Notes under the pieces: model-generated
What the model saw: the letters and a program-made list of their open reading frames with translations, nothing else
The model's database searches: none
Told to the model about the DNA's origin: nothing
Program-made: the position numbers and the translations under genes
Shown here: one piece after another, positions 25,281 through 34,025 of the stretch
Position numbering within the stretch: the first letter of the stretch is position 1
Layout of the letters: each line of letters opens with the position of its first letter
Source: Geothrix sp.
GTDB taxonomy: Bacteria > Acidobacteriota > Holophagae > Holophagales > Holophagaceae
Direction: 5' to 3'
Length of the DNA: 64,000 nt
NCBI RefSeq assembly: GCF_020622065.1
Contig: NZ_JAHRYQ010000002.1
Span: forward strand, 927,905 to 991,904

Positions 25281-27184
25281 TCCGCCCCCTCGGCCGCGGG
25301 CGCGGCCGGCGTCGCCGCCGGAGCGAAGGGATCCACCATGCGGCCCCGCGGCGGCGGCAGGGGGTTGCTGAGGCGATCCATGAACCAGTACTTCACGAGC
25401 TTCGCCGCGATGGGGGCGGCGGCCGTGGAGCCGAAACCGGCATTCTCCACCACCACCGCGAAGGCGATCTGCGGGCGGTCCGCGGGCGCGTACCCCGCGA
25501 AGAGGGCGTGGTCCTTGAACTTCTTCGCCTGCCGCGCGTAGTGGGCCTTGTCGACGAAGGTGGCCACCTGGGCCGTGCCGGTCTTCCCCGAGAAGGGAAT
25601 CAGCTTGGCGATCTCACGGATGAAGGGGTTGGCGCCGGCTGTCCCTCCCTGCACCACCTCGCGGAGCCCCTCGTCGAGCACGGCCCAGTGCTTCGGGTCC
25701 AAGGGAGTGTCCTTGAAGGGGGGCGGAGCCGCGGGCTCCAGCGCATTCGTCTGGTCTCCGCGGAAACCGTAGAACAGATGCGGGGTGACGAGCTTGCCCC
25801 GGGTACCCAGGAGCGCGTAGAACCGTGCCAGGCCGATGGGCGTCACGCCCACGGCCCCCTGGCCGATGCCCACGCTGATGGTCTCGCCTGCATACCACTT
25901 GGGGTCTTTGGGCACGGCTTTGCGCTTCCAGGCCCGGCTCGGGATGCGGGTCCGCTTCTCCCGGGGCAGGTCGATGCCCGTGCGCTCGGTCAGCCCGTAC
26001 TTCTCCGCCGTGGCGTAGATGTCGTCGATGTCCATGCGGGAGGCCAACTCGTAGAAATAGACATCGCAGCTCTGGGCGATGGCCTGCACCATGGAGAGGC
26101 TGCCGTGACCCGTGGGCTTGTCGCAGCGGAAGTCTCGGCCGTAGTAGTTCTTCTTGCCCGCGCAGTAGACCGCCGTCTGGGGTGTGGCGATGCCCTTCTC
26201 CAGCGCCGCCAGGGCCACCAGCAGCTTAAAAGTGGAGCCCGGCGCGTAGATGCCCTGGATGGCCCGGTTCACCATGGGACGCGTGGGGTTGTTCAGGTAG
26301 CGATCCACCATGTCCTGGCTGAGCCGGTTGAGGAACAGGTTCGGGTCGTACGAGGGGCTGGAGTACATCGCCAGGATGCCCCCATCCCGCAGGTCCAGCA
26401 CCACGGCGGCACCGGCCTCCTCGCCATAGGCCTCCTGCATGATCTTCTGGAGACCCGCATCCAGCGTGAGGAAGAGGCTCCGGCCCGCCGTGGCGTCCTC
26501 CTGGCCGAAATTCGCCACTTCCGTGCCGAGCTGATCGACCAGGATCCGCTTCTGGCCGTCCACGCCCTTCAGCCGGTCATTGCCGCTGGCCTCGAAGCCC
26601 TCTTTGCCGATGGTCTCGCCCAGGCGGAAGAGCCCAGGCTTGGCCTTCATCAGCTCCTCATCCACTTCCCCCACATAGCCCAGCGCGTGGCCCGCCAGCT
26701 CGTCCCCGAGATACACCCGGCGGGGCGCCACTTCCACGCTGAGGAAGGGGAAGCGGGCGCGGACCCGCTCCGCCAGGGCGATGCCCGCCTCGTCCAGGTT
26801 CTCCTTCAGCACCAGGGGCCGTCCCTTGCCGGCGGTGCGGTAGATCTGGATCTTCCGGGCCAGGGCGGCGGGATCCAGCTCCAGCGCCTGGGCCAGGGCT
26901 TCCACCACCTCCGGCCGCGCGGGCAGGTCCTCGCGCTGGACCACCAGATGGAGCGCCCGGCGATTGTCCACCAGGCGGTGACCGTTGCGGTCCAGCACCA
27001 GGCCACGGGGTGCAGCGATGGGGCGCACCTTCACCGCCTGCTGGAGGGCCAGCTGCTTGAACTCGCCGTGCCGCACCAGCTGCAGCCAGGCGTAGATCAG
27101 CACCAACAGGGCCACCAGGCCCCAGGCCAGAGCCTTGAACACGCCCAGGCGCCGGTCCAGGGTCGGGCGCTGCCGGGGGTCCAT
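25277..27184 (-). CDS. mrdA: penicillin-binding protein 2 (elongasome transpeptidase)
   Basis: 635 residues. A single N-terminal membrane anchor (about 15-37) is followed by a pedestal/dimerisation domain and the transpeptidase. The catalytic motifs are STFK (S317, K320), the SxN-equivalent SCD in AQSCDVYFYELA, and KTGTAQV. It cross-links peptidoglycan during elongation together with RodA. The in-frame ORF runs 87 bases further upstream into mreD. The ATG at 27184 overlapping the mreD TGA (TGATG) is the better start and gives the usual short cytoplasmic tail MDPRQRPTLDRR. Confidence 0.96.
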   Translation of the reverse strand: MDPRQRPTLDRRLGVFKALAWGLVALLVLIYAWLQLVRHGEFKQLALQQAVKVRPIAAPRGLVLDRNGHRLVDNRRALHLVVQREDLPARPEVVEALAQALELDPAALARKIQIYRTAGKGRPLVLKENLDEAGIALAERVRARFPFLSVEVAPRRVYLGDELAGHALGYVGEVDEELMKAKPGLFRLGETIGKEGFEASGNDRLKGVDGQKRILVDQLGTEVANFGQEDATAGRSLFLTLDAGLQKIMQEAYGEEAGAAVVLDLRDGGILAMYSSPSYDPNLFLNRLSQDMVDRYLNNPTRPMVNRAIQGIYAPGSTFKLLVALAALEKGIATPQTAVYCAGKKNYYGRDFRCDKPTGHGSLSMVQAIAQSCDVYFYELASRMDIDDIYATAEKYGLTERTGIDLPREKRTRIPSRAWKRKAVPKDPKWYAGETISVGIGQGAVGVTPIGLARFYALLGTRGKLVTPHLFYGFRGDQTNALEPAAPPPFKDTPLDPKHWAVLDEGLREVVQGGTAGANPFIREIAKLIPFSGKTGTAQVATFVDKAHYARQAKKFKDHALFAGYAPADRPQIAFAVVVENAGFGSTAAAPIAAKLVKYWFMDRLSNPLPPPRGRMVDPFAPAATPAAPAAEGAE

Positions 27185-27672
27185 CAGCGCAGCCGCGGCG
27201 AGGGTCCGGCGTGCAGGAGTCGCCAGGTCGCCCAGCCCCACAGAGGCAGGCTCAGGGCTGCCCAAAGCCAACCATAGCCCCAGGGGTGGGGGCCCGCAGC
27301 CAGACGCACGGCCCCATGAACCAGGAAGATCTGCAGGACCAGCAGAGAGGCCAGCCGAGCCAGCCAGCCCTTCAGCCCCTCCAGCGGCCAGCGGCCGGCC
27401 ATCCAGCCAGCCAGGAGCGTCACGCTCAGGTCCGCCCAGGCCGTTCCCCCGAGGTGCGGATACAGCCGCAGGGAGCCTTCAAGAGCCCAGCCTGCGGCGA
27501 CAGCCCAGAGCACGCCGGTGAGGGGCGAGCCGGCCCGAGGGGCCAGCGCCAACACCAGCATGGCGTGGGCCACGGCCTGCAGCGGCGGGAAGGGTGCGCA
27601 CAGCACCACCAGCCCCAGGGCGGCGGCGCAGAGCAGGTTCTGGCGGGTGAGGGACGGCTCCGATGGCCTCAT
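27184..27672 (-). CDS. mreD: rod-shape determining protein MreD
   Basis: About 162 residues, highly hydrophobic with five to six membrane helices and no other motifs, as expected for MreD, a poorly conserved elongasome component. Identification relies on position between mreC and mrdA, size and hydrophobicity. The ATG at 27672 overlaps the mreC stop codon as ATGA, and its own stop overlaps the mrdA start. The frame stays open upstream through mreC, which is a shadow. Confidence 0.85.
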   Translation of the reverse strand: MRPSEPSLTRQNLLCAAALGLVVLCAPFPPLQAVAHAMLVLALAPRAGSPLTGVLWAVAAGWALEGSLRLYPHLGGTAWADLSVTLLAGWMAGRWPLEGLKGWLARLASLLVLQIFLVHGAVRLAAGPHPWGYGWLWAALSLPLWGWATWRLLHAGPSPRLR

Positions 27673-28556
27673 GGCGTCCCCCGCTTGCGCTGCGGCTTCT
27701 GTTCGGGTGCGACAAAGGGCGGCTGCACCTCCAGCGGCGGCTGGGAGGGCAGGAGCAGCACCAGGGAGGCCCGATCCAGGGGCGCCGAGAGGTTCACCAC
27801 CACCCGCAACTCCAGGTCGCCTTGGGTCACTTCCGCCACATAGCCCACCAGCAGGCCCCGGGGGAACACCCGGTCCAGCCCCGAAGTGAGCACGGCCTCG
27901 CCCACCTGCACCACCTCCTGGTTGCTGATGTAGCGGATCGTGGCGCGGCCCGAGCCCAGCCCCTGAAGCACACCCGTGGCGCGGCTCCGCATGAGCATGA
28001 CGGCCACCGAGGCATTGGGGGCGTCCGCGGGCAGGATCTTGGACTGCGTCGGGCCCACGGACCAGAGCCGACCCACAATGCCCTCGGGCACCAGCACCCC
28101 CTGGTCCGGCACGAGCCCCAGGTCCTGGCCCCGGTCCAGGATCAGACCTCCGAAGGCCGCGGGCCGGGTGCTGAAGATGACGCGCGCGGCCTTCAGTTCG
28201 AGGGGGATCTGGCGCTTCAGACCCATCAGGCGCACCGCCTCCTCGGCCTCCATCTGGCGCGGGGCCTCCTGGGCCGCCAAGGTTCGGAGCTGCGCCAGCT
28301 CGGCGGTCAGACGGGCATTCTCCGCGCGGGTCTCCGCCAGGTTGCGGGCCGACTCCCACCGTGCGACCCGCCAGGCGTGCCAGCGGGAGGCCAGCCCTTG
28401 GGAGGGCCGCGATACCACATCGGCCGCGGTCTTCCAGTGGCGCCCCGGGTTGGGCCCCAGCAGGGCCCAGGCCCCGTGCCCCAGCCAGAGGAGGGCAATG
28501 AGGAGACGCTGCCACCCCGTGCGGCTCCATCCCCACTTGGCTGCGCGGACGGGCAT
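27669..28556 (-). CDS. mreC: rod-shape determining protein MreC
   Basis: 295 residues. A membrane anchor (about 17-33) is followed by a coiled coil (about 66-110, LAETRAENARLTAELAQL) and the beta-barrel-pair MreC domain, with LILDRGQDLGLVPDQGVLVPEGIVGRL and VGEAVLTSGLDRVFPRGLLVG. MreC links MreB in the cytoplasm to PBP2 in the periplasm. The C-terminal tail is short and basic (QKPQRKRGTP). It is 15 bases downstream of mreB and overlaps mreD. Confidence 0.95.
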   Translation of the reverse strand: MPVRAAKWGWSRTGWQRLLIALLWLGHGAWALLGPNPGRHWKTAADVVSRPSQGLASRWHAWRVARWESARNLAETRAENARLTAELAQLRTLAAQEAPRQMEAEEAVRLMGLKRQIPLELKAARVIFSTRPAAFGGLILDRGQDLGLVPDQGVLVPEGIVGRLWSVGPTQSKILPADAPNASVAVMLMRSRATGVLQGLGSGRATIRYISNQEVVQVGEAVLTSGLDRVFPRGLLVGYVAEVTQGDLELRVVVNLSAPLDRASLVLLLPSQPPLEVQPPFVAPEQKPQRKRGTP

Positions 28557-28571
28557 GTCAGGGCCCTCCGG

Positions 28572-29615
28572 CTAGTCGAGGATCTGGATGCGGCGCAAGA
28601 GCGGGATGTTCTCCAACAGCAACGCGGTGCCCCGCACCACGGCGGTCTGAGGATCCTCGGCCCGGAAGACCGGCAGGTGGGTTTCCTTGCGCAGCCGCTC
28701 GTCCAGCCCCTGGATCAGCGACCCGCCGCCCGTGAGGCAGATGCCGCGGTCGATGAGATCCGCCGCCAGCTGGGGCGGGGTCTCGTTCAGGGCCTTGCGC
28801 ACCAGGTCGATGATGGCGTTGATGGGCTCGGCCAGAGCTTCGCGGATCTCGGCATCGTTGAGGGTGAGCGTCTTCGGCAGGCCCTCGAACTGGTCCCGGC
28901 CGCTCACTTCCATGGTGCGCGTGAGCTCCGAGGGGAAGGCCGAGCCCAGCGTCCACTTCACCTCCTCGGCCGAGGCCTCGGAGATGAGCACATTGTACTT
29001 CTCGCGGATGTACTTGATGATGGCCTCGTCCATCTCATCGCCGGCGATGAGGATGGAATCCGAGAAGACCTTGCCGTTGTAGCTGATGACCGCCACATCC
29101 GTGGTGCCCCCGCCGATGTCGACGATCATGCAGCCGCGCTTCTCGTTGATGGCCAGCCCGGCGCCGATGGCGGCCACCATGGTCTGGTCCACGATGAAGA
29201 CCTCGCCGGCCTTGGCGTCGTAGCAGACCTGCTTCACGGCCCGGCGGGCCACCTGGTGGGCCCGCGGCGGCACGCTCACCACGATGCGGGTTCGGGCGAT
29301 GCCACGGTTCGGCCGGGCCTTGGCGATGAACTGGGCCAACATCTTCTCGGCGGCATCCACCTCGAAGATCATGCCGTCCTTCATGGGCCGGATGGTGCGG
29401 ACACCCTGGGGGGCCCGGCCCAGCAGCTGCTTGGCCTCGTCCCCGACGGCCTCCACTTCGTGGGTGAGGGTGTTCACCGCCACGATGGAGGGCTCATAGA
29501 TGACAATGCGGCCAGCCTGCTTGGTATGGATCAGGGTCGAGGCCGTGCCAAGGTCGATGGCAAGGTCCGAATTGAAGATGTTGGACCAGAACTGGCTGGA
29601 GAAAATGCTGGCCAC
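28572..29615 (-). CDS. mreB: actin-like cell-shape protein MreB
   Basis: 347 residues. Actin-family nucleotide-binding motifs are present: LAIDLGTASTLIH (phosphate 1), GCMIVDIGGGTTDVAVIS (phosphate 2) and ICLTGGGSLIQGL (adenosine). MreB filaments under the membrane direct elongation. The start codon is GTG (29613-29615), with CGGGAG about 6 bases upstream. It is the first gene of mreB-mreC-mreD-mrdA-rodA-ligA. A rod-shaped cell is therefore expected. Confidence 0.98.
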   Translation of the reverse strand: MASIFSSQFWSNIFNSDLAIDLGTASTLIHTKQAGRIVIYEPSIVAVNTLTHEVEAVGDEAKQLLGRAPQGVRTIRPMKDGMIFEVDAAEKMLAQFIAKARPNRGIARTRIVVSVPPRAHQVARRAVKQVCYDAKAGEVFIVDQTMVAAIGAGLAINEKRGCMIVDIGGGTTDVAVISYNGKVFSDSILIAGDEMDEAIIKYIREKYNVLISEASAEEVKWTLGSAFPSELTRTMEVSGRDQFEGLPKTLTLNDAEIREALAEPINAIIDLVRKALNETPPQLAADLIDRGICLTGGGSLIQGLDERLRKETHLPVFRAEDPQTAVVRGTALLLENIPLLRRIQILD

Positions 29616-29704
29616 TGGCGGCTCCCGGAGAACCTCCTAGGGTGCCATGAACCGGCCCCCCCGGCCACCCGCGGAGAGCTGGCCGGGCCCTAACCCACCC
29701 AGCG

Positions 29705-29998
29705 TCAATGCCGGGCCGCCAGCAGCTCCGCCACGAGCAGATCCCCATCCAGCCGCTGGGGCAGTTCCTTGTGGTAGCCCCGGACCCAGCGCTTCCCGTC
29801 CACCAGCACGAACGGGATGGCCCGCTTGCCCGTCTCGGCCTCCAGTTTCTCGGCCGCCCCGGGCTCGGTCTCGATGTCCACCTTGTGATGGGCCACCCCG
29901 TGCTCGGCCAGCCAGGCCTCCAGGCGGCGGCAGTCCGGGCACCAGGTGGCCCCGTAGACGGCCAGATCCAGGGCTTCCAGGTCTTCGATTCGGCTCAT
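29705..29998 (-). CDS. glutaredoxin-like/mycoredoxin-like protein
   Basis: 97 residues, thioredoxin fold. The redox site is C20-P-D-C23 in YGATWCPDC, with the cis-proline in RAIPFVLVDG and the C-terminal GYHKELP that binds the thiol partner. The WCPDC form is common in actinobacterial and acidobacterial small glutaredoxin-like proteins that reduce mixed disulfides. It lies 90 bases upstream of mreB in the same direction and may or may not share a promoter with it. It is divergent from the SurA-like lipoprotein gene. Confidence 0.85.
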   Translation of the reverse strand: MSRIEDLEALDLAVYGATWCPDCRRLEAWLAEHGVAHHKVDIETEPGAAEKLEAETGKRAIPFVLVDGKRWVRGYHKELPQRLDGDLLVAELLAARH

Positions 29999-30053
29999 GG
30001 GATCCTCCCGGACCTGTCATTCTGGATCCTTTGATGCTCTTCGGGGAGATTCC

Positions 30054-30665
30054 ATGTCCAAGCTGACCCATCATGCCGCCCTCTTCGCCGGGTCGGCCCT
30101 CGCCTTGTCGCTGGCCTTGTCCGTGGGTTGCGGCAAGGGCAAGGCCGACACCAGCCGCGTCATCGCCAATGTCGGCGGCGAGAAGATCACCGAGGCGGAA
30201 TTCCAGGATGTGGTGAAGACCCTGTCGCCCGATGCCAAGGATGCCCAGACCTTCCTGACCGATCCCGCCGCCCGGGACGAGCGCGCCCAGCTGGCCAGCC
30301 GCATTGCCATGTCCAGGGCCATCGCCGTCTACGCCAAGCAGACCGGCCTGGACCAGGAACCCGCCGTGAAGCGCCAGATGGAGCAGCAGCAGGCCAACAT
30401 CTACTTCCAGGCGCTGATGCAGAAGCGCATGACCAAGGTCGAGCCCACCGACGATCAGCTCCTGGCCTTCTACAAGGAGCGGGTGGCCCTGCTCCAGGCT
30501 TCGGGCCGCGCCCAGGGCGTCCCCCCCTTCGAAACCGTGAAGGCCCAGCTGCCGGAGCTCTGGAAGCAGCAGCGCGCCCAGTCCATGAGCCAGGAAGTCC
30601 AGAAGGAGATCAAGGCCAAGGTGCCTGTCACCCTGGCTGATGAGTACCGGCCCGCAGGGGAGTAG
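30054..30665 (+). CDS. SurA-N-like lipoprotein (putative periplasmic chaperone)
   Basis: 203 residues. The signal (about 8-24, LFAGSALALSLALSVGC) ends in a probable lipoprotein Cys. The mature part opens with VIANVGGEKITEAEFQDVVKTL, the typical start of SurA/PrsA-like N-domains, then long charged helices and YFQALMQKRMTKVEPTDDQLLAFYKE. There is no parvulin rotamase domain, so it would act as a chaperone rather than an isomerase. The ATG at 30054 is preceded by GGGGAGA with good spacing. An upstream in-frame ATG at 29997 lacks a signal at the N-terminus and is less likely. It ends just before a 48-bp perfect palindrome terminator. Confidence 0.8.
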   Translation: MSKLTHHAALFAGSALALSLALSVGCGKGKADTSRVIANVGGEKITEAEFQDVVKTLSPDAKDAQTFLTDPAARDERAQLASRIAMSRAIAVYAKQTGLDQEPAVKRQMEQQQANIYFQALMQKRMTKVEPTDDQLLAFYKERVALLQASGRAQGVPPFETVKAQLPELWKQQRAQSMSQEVQKEIKAKVPVTLADEYRPAGE

Positions 30666-30672
30666 GAGTCTC

Positions 30673-30720
30673 CTTCCCACGCAACGAGGCCCCCGATCGG
30701 GGGCCTCGTTGCGTGGGAAG
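30673..30720. terminator. 48-bp perfect palindrome, bidirectional terminator
   Basis: The two 24-base arms (30673-30696 and 30697-30720) are perfect reverse complements with no spacer. The stem begins CTTCCCACGC and centres on CCCGATCGGG. It lies 8 bases after the lipoprotein stop and 8 bases before the stop of the convergent gene, so it can end transcription from both sides. There is no T run. Confidence 0.8.
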
Positions 30721-30727
30721 CGGCAGT

Positions 30728-31321
30728 TCAAGGCTTCTCGAGCATGTCCACGAAACCCAGGAGGTCCCTTAGGGCCTTCTTGGCCCCGGCCGCCTGGTGC
30801 TTCTGCTGGCTGACCTGGAACCGCTTCAGCGCCTCCTGAATGCCCGCCACGGCCAGGGGATGCTGGCCCTTGTCCTGGTCGATCAGGGGCTTGAAGGCCT
30901 CGGCCACCCGGGGCAGCTGGTTCCACTGCCCCGCGTCCACGCCGCACCACGCCAGCATGGTCGCCCGGTCCGCCGCCAGCAGGTCCTGCTGGCGCGACTT
31001 CCCCTGGAAGCGGCTCAGTGTGGACGAGATGCCCAGGGCGCCCACCGCCTGCTCCCGGGGCTTCATCGTCTGCATGGCCTTCAGCTGCCGGTCGATGAAG
31101 ATGAGCTCGGGCTCGGGCATCGTCTTCCGGAGTTCGGGCCGGGCCTTGTCCCATCCGACCTTCGCCTTGGCCACCAACCCGCGCATGGCGCCCGGCTTGC
31201 CGTTGATCAGGGCTTCCGGAATGGCTTCCATCAGGTCCTGAACCTGCTCCAGGGCCTGCAGAGTGGCAGGGGCCTGAACCTGGGCCATCAAGGCGGGTGG
31301 GGCGATCAACAGCAAGAGCAT
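30728..31321 (-). CDS. exported helical protein of unknown function
   Basis: 197 residues. A short hydrophobic start (MLLLLIAPPALMAQ) is probably a signal peptide with cleavage after MAQ or nearby, although it lacks the usual basic n-region. The rest is helical and charged, with segments such as LEQVQDLMEAIPEALINGKPGAMRGLVAKAKVGWDKARPEL. It has no recognised domain. The ATG at 31321 has CGGAG 6 bases upstream. Similar small periplasmic helical proteins are common in Acidobacteria, but I cannot give a function. Confidence 0.65.
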   Translation of the reverse strand: MLLLLIAPPALMAQVQAPATLQALEQVQDLMEAIPEALINGKPGAMRGLVAKAKVGWDKARPELRKTMPEPELIFIDRQLKAMQTMKPREQAVGALGISSTLSRFQGKSRQQDLLAADRATMLAWCGVDAGQWNQLPRVAEAFKPLIDQDKGQHPLAVAGIQEALKRFQVSQQKHQAAGAKKALRDLLGFVDMLEKP

Positions 31322-31621
31322 CGAGAACTCCGAAACGGGAACCCCCAGCTTAATCCCCCCAAGAATCCTCGTGGGGCACGGGTCTGCGCGGATGGACTGC
31401 GGACTCGCTTCGCCGGGATGGCCGGCAGGGCGCCGGCATTGAGAGAGGGTCCGATGCTCATTGAGGCCAAATCAAAACCATATAGGAAACTTGAAAGTCA
31501 TGAATTGACATGAGAAAAAACAATCATCAGGATTGGTTTGCATTTCCCTTTTGCAAGTTCTTGTTTCCATCCACCCAACCACGCGGTCGGCTCGCCGGCG
31601 GCTCGATCAAGGAGATCGGTG
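31322..31621. other. 300-base divergent intergenic region, AT-rich at the protease end
   Basis: No gene is seen. The left half is GC-rich. The right part (about 31470-31560) is clearly AT-rich compared with the chromosome. It holds a perfect -35 hexamer TTGACA (31505-31510), 17 bases before a weak -10 (CAGGAT, 31528-31533). This is a plausible promoter for the protease gene. Confidence 0.4.
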
Positions 31622-32923
31622 ATGAACAAGTTCTCGATGGCACTGCTGGGCGTCCTTGCCCTGTCGGGTGACGCTGCCTTCGCGGCGGGTCCGCTGCACA
31701 ACTATCTGATCCTGGCCAAGGGCCGGGGGCCCGGGAGCGCGGACCTGGACGACCTGATGGCCCGCGCGGGAGCCACGGTCACGGGACGGATCCACGACAT
31801 CGGCGTGGTGCTGGCAGCCTCCGACAACCCGGCGTTCCTGACCATCGTCAGCGCCGATCATCGGGTGCAGCAGGCCGCCGAGGACATCGAGGTGCAGTGG
31901 ATCAACAACGAGAAGGCCATCGAAGCTTCCGCCTCCGACCTTCAGGCCCTGGGCGTCAACGCAGAGCCTTATTGGGGCTATCAATGGAACCTCCGCCAGA
32001 TCAAGGCCGATGAGGCGGCGCTCAACGGGGACCGGGGCCACGGGATCAAACGGGCGCGGGTGGCAGTGCTCGATTCCGGGATCTGGAAGGATCATCCAGA
32101 CATCAGCCCCAATCTGAATTGGGACCTCAGCGCATCCTTCGTTCCCGGGGAGGGCGTGGTCCCGAAGCTGGCAGGCTTCAACCACGGCACCCATGTGGCC
32201 GGCATCATCGCCGCCCCCATCAACAACCGCGGGATCCAGGGCGTGGCGCCAGAGGCCGAGATTGTGGCCGTGAAGGTGCTTGGGGAATCCGGAAGCGGAT
32301 CGTTCTCGTGGCTGATCCAAGGGCTCATGTACGCCTCGGGTCCCCTCGTCCAAGCCGATGTCATCAACATGAGCCTGGGCACCGTGTTCGATCGCATCAA
32401 CACCGGTGGCGGTGGAGCTGGCCCACTGATCGCCGCCCTCAACCGGGCCATCAACCACGCCACCGCCGCAGGCACCCTGTGTGTCAGCGCCGCGGGCAAT
32501 GACGGCGTTGATCTCAACAGCCGCCTCTGGTCCATCCCAGCGCAGTCGGGCAACGGCATGGCAATCGCCGCCACCGGACCAAACGGATTGGCCAACTTCG
32601 ACCGGGCGGCCTCCTACACGAACTTTGGTCAATCCGTGGTGAGCGTGGCCGCCCCAGGCGGCGACTATGTCAACGCCTCGAGCTATCCCTTCGACATGGT
32701 GATCAGCCCGGGAAGCGCCACCGGCTACTTTTTCGCCGCTGGAACCTCCATGGCGGCACCGCATGTCTCCGGCGTGGCAGCCCTGATCGTGGGCAAATAT
32801 GGAAAGCTGCCGCCGGCCGAGCTGAAGCGGAGAATCGAGCAGAGCGCCGAGGACATCCTCGCGCCGGGCGCGGATCCCTATTCGAGCCGGGGTCGCGTGA
32901 ACGCCCTGGCAGCCGTGCGCTGA
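31622..32923 (+). CDS. secreted subtilisin-like serine protease (S8 family)
   Basis: 433 residues. A signal peptide ([23 protein letters not shown]) precedes a short inhibitor-like propeptide (to about residue 110) and the catalytic domain. The complete triad is visible: Asp151 in VAVLDSGIW, His191 in NHGTHVAGI, Ser376 in [13 protein letters not shown]. The oxyanion Asn is in SAAGNDGVD. It is expected to be autoprocessed and act outside the cell or in the periplasm. The ATG at 31622 has AAGGAG upstream. By eye the gene is less GC-rich than its neighbours, and it lies beside a tRNA-anchored element remnant, so it could be acquired cargo. Confidence 0.92.
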   Translation: MNKFSMALLGVLALSGDAAFAAGPLHNYLILAKGRGPGSADLDDLMARAGATVTGRIHDIGVVLAASDNPAFLTIVSADHRVQQAAEDIEVQWINNEKAIEASASDLQALGVNAEPYWGYQWNLRQIKADEAALNGDRGHGIKRARVAVLDSGIWKDHPDISPNLNWDLSASFVPGEGVVPKLAGFNHGTHVAGIIAAPINNRGIQGVAPEAEIVAVKVLGESGSGSFSWLIQGLMYASGPLVQADVINMSLGTVFDRINTGGGGAGPLIAALNRAINHATAAGTLCVSAAGNDGVDLNSRLWSIPAQSGNGMAIAATGPNGLANFDRAASYTNFGQSVVSVAAPGGDYVNASSYPFDMVISPGSATGYFFAAGTSMAAPHVSGVAALIVGKYGKLPPAELKRRIEQSAEDILAPGADPYSSRGRVNALAAVR

Positions 32924-33094
32924 ACCGAAGCGACGACCCAGCCTCACCGCGGGTTCGGGCTCGGATCCGAATGTGGGACCTTTGCGGGGATTCAACCCCG
33001 CAAATATCAGAATCAGGGCATCCCACCGGGCCCTTTGAGGCAGCATCACCGAACATGGAAACGCCCCGAATCGTTGAAAGATCGGGGCGTTTGC
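32924..33094. other. left flank of the tRNA-Phe island, element-end-like sequence
   Basis: The 171 bases between the protease and the first tRNA hold two degenerate copies of a TGTGGGGA-type repeat (32972-32979 and 32983-32990), then a diverged copy of the sequence that lies at 34845-34933 before the second tRNA (shared words such as TAGAAT/CAGAAT and CTTTGAGG). The stem-loop at 33059-33092 (11-bp perfect stem, AAACGCCCCGA) is the tRNA's downstream terminator. Confidence 0.5.
33059..33092 (-). terminator. hairpin downstream of the first tRNA-Phe
   Basis: A perfect 11-bp stem (33059-33069 with 33082-33092, 12-base loop) lies just beyond the 3' end of the leftward tRNA gene. Read leftward it ends in GTTT. 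Confidence 0.6.
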
Positions 33095-33170
33095 TGGTGC
33101 CTGGAGACGGAATCGAACCGCCGACACATGGATTTTCAATCCATTGCTCTACCAACTGAGCTACCCAGGC
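33095..33170 (-). tRNA. tRNA-Phe(GAA), copy 1 (element-proximal, truncated promoter)
   Basis: A full cloverleaf is readable on the minus strand. Acceptor is GCCTGGG/TCCAGGC, D-arm GCTC-GAGC, anticodon stem ATGGA/TCCAT with loop TTGAAAA (anticodon GAA), T-arm GGCGG TTCGATT CCGTC, discriminator A and encoded CCA (33095-33097). It is identical to the second copy at 34934. The identity continues upstream of the tRNA only to the -10-like TATCCT (33181-33186, plus-strand AGGATA). No -35 hexamer matching the second copy's is present beyond that, so this copy may be weakly expressed. Confidence 0.95.
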
Positions 33171-33186
33171 AGGAAGGTCCAGGATA
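33095..33186. repeat. 92-bp direct repeat, left copy (tRNA-Phe plus -10)
   Basis: The 92 bases here are identical to 34934-35025. They cover the whole tRNA gene with CCA and its 5' flank up to the -10 box. Both ends of identity are abrupt. The two copies bracket the integrase remnant, so they act as attachment-site-like duplications. Confidence 0.9.
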
Positions 33187-33244
33187 TCTGATCGCAGCAC
33201 TTGCGATGACATCCATAGGCTTTCGATCACGCTCCAATGCCCGA

Positions 33245-33263
33245 TGTGGGGATTTTGTGGGGA
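33245..33263. repeat. TGTGGGGA direct repeats before the integrase
   Basis: Two exact TGTGGGGA units, 11 bases apart, lie 46 bases before the integrase ATG. A similar pair, one degenerate, occurs at 34796-34814 near the other end of the element, and a weaker pair at 32972-32990. Their placement at the element ends suggests recombinase or accessory-protein arm sites. Confidence 0.45.
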
Positions 33264-33308
33264 ATCGTTCCTCCGCCTCTCCCAAAGCGCCTCCGTTGGG
33301 AGGACGCA

Positions 33309-34025
33309 ATGGCACGAAGCAAAACCCCGGGGCTCATGAGGCGGAATGGGTCCATCTGGCACTACGACATCCTCGTTGAGGGCATCCGCTATCGCGGAAC
33401 AACGCATACGGCAGACCTGAAGACCGCCACCTTGTTTCTGAGCCAGCTTCGCCTGGACATCGCACGGGGCAGGCTTGCCCTCAAAGACACCCGCAGGGTG
33501 CTCCTGCTAGAAGAGGTCCATCAAGAGTTCCTCGCAGCCAAGACCGCCTCTGCTAGTCCGCTCTACATCACCTCTGCCACCGCGCACTGGCGCGTCTGGA
33601 TTGCCCCTCGCATGGGCAAGATTCCCGTAGACAAGATCGACGCAGCACTGGTGGACCTGCTCCGCAATGCGCTGCTGGAGGCTGGTAGGTCTCCGGTATT
33701 CACCAACAATGTCCTGATCTCCCTGCGGACCCTTCTGAACTTCGCCGTCAAGCGAGGAAGGCTCAGGAAGGCGATCAAGGTGGAGTTGCTGAGGGTCCAG
33801 CGAAAGCCCCGCCCAACCGTGCCCGCCAGCCGGGTGCATGAGTTCCTGACTGCCATCGATAACGCCACCAAGAACCCTCATGTGCGGGTGATGGTGAGGG
33901 TCATGCTCGGGCTGCATCATCCACTACGGCATGAGCGATCAGAACACCTGGGAGATTATCCGGGATCACTTCAACCCACGATGCCAAGACAAGGACGGCG
34001 GGCGCTATCCCTGGCGGAAGGATGA
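33309..34025 (+). pseudogene. tyrosine recombinase (phage-type integrase), truncated before its catalytic residues
   Basis: From the ATG at 33309 the frame encodes an N-terminal arm-binding-like region (MARSKTPGLMRRNGSIWHYD, then YRGTTHTADLKTATLFL) and a core-binding SAM-like domain (VDKIDAALVDLLRNALLEAG, FTNNVLISLRTLLNFAVKRG). Homology stops around residue 204 at RVMLGLHH, where an intact integrase would continue GLRxSE with the first catalytic Arg. The remaining residues to 34025 are out-of-frame sequence of the next fragment. The R-H-R-Y catalytic set is absent, so it cannot recombine DNA. The likely cause is a deletion joining it to the downstream fragment. Confidence 0.75.
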
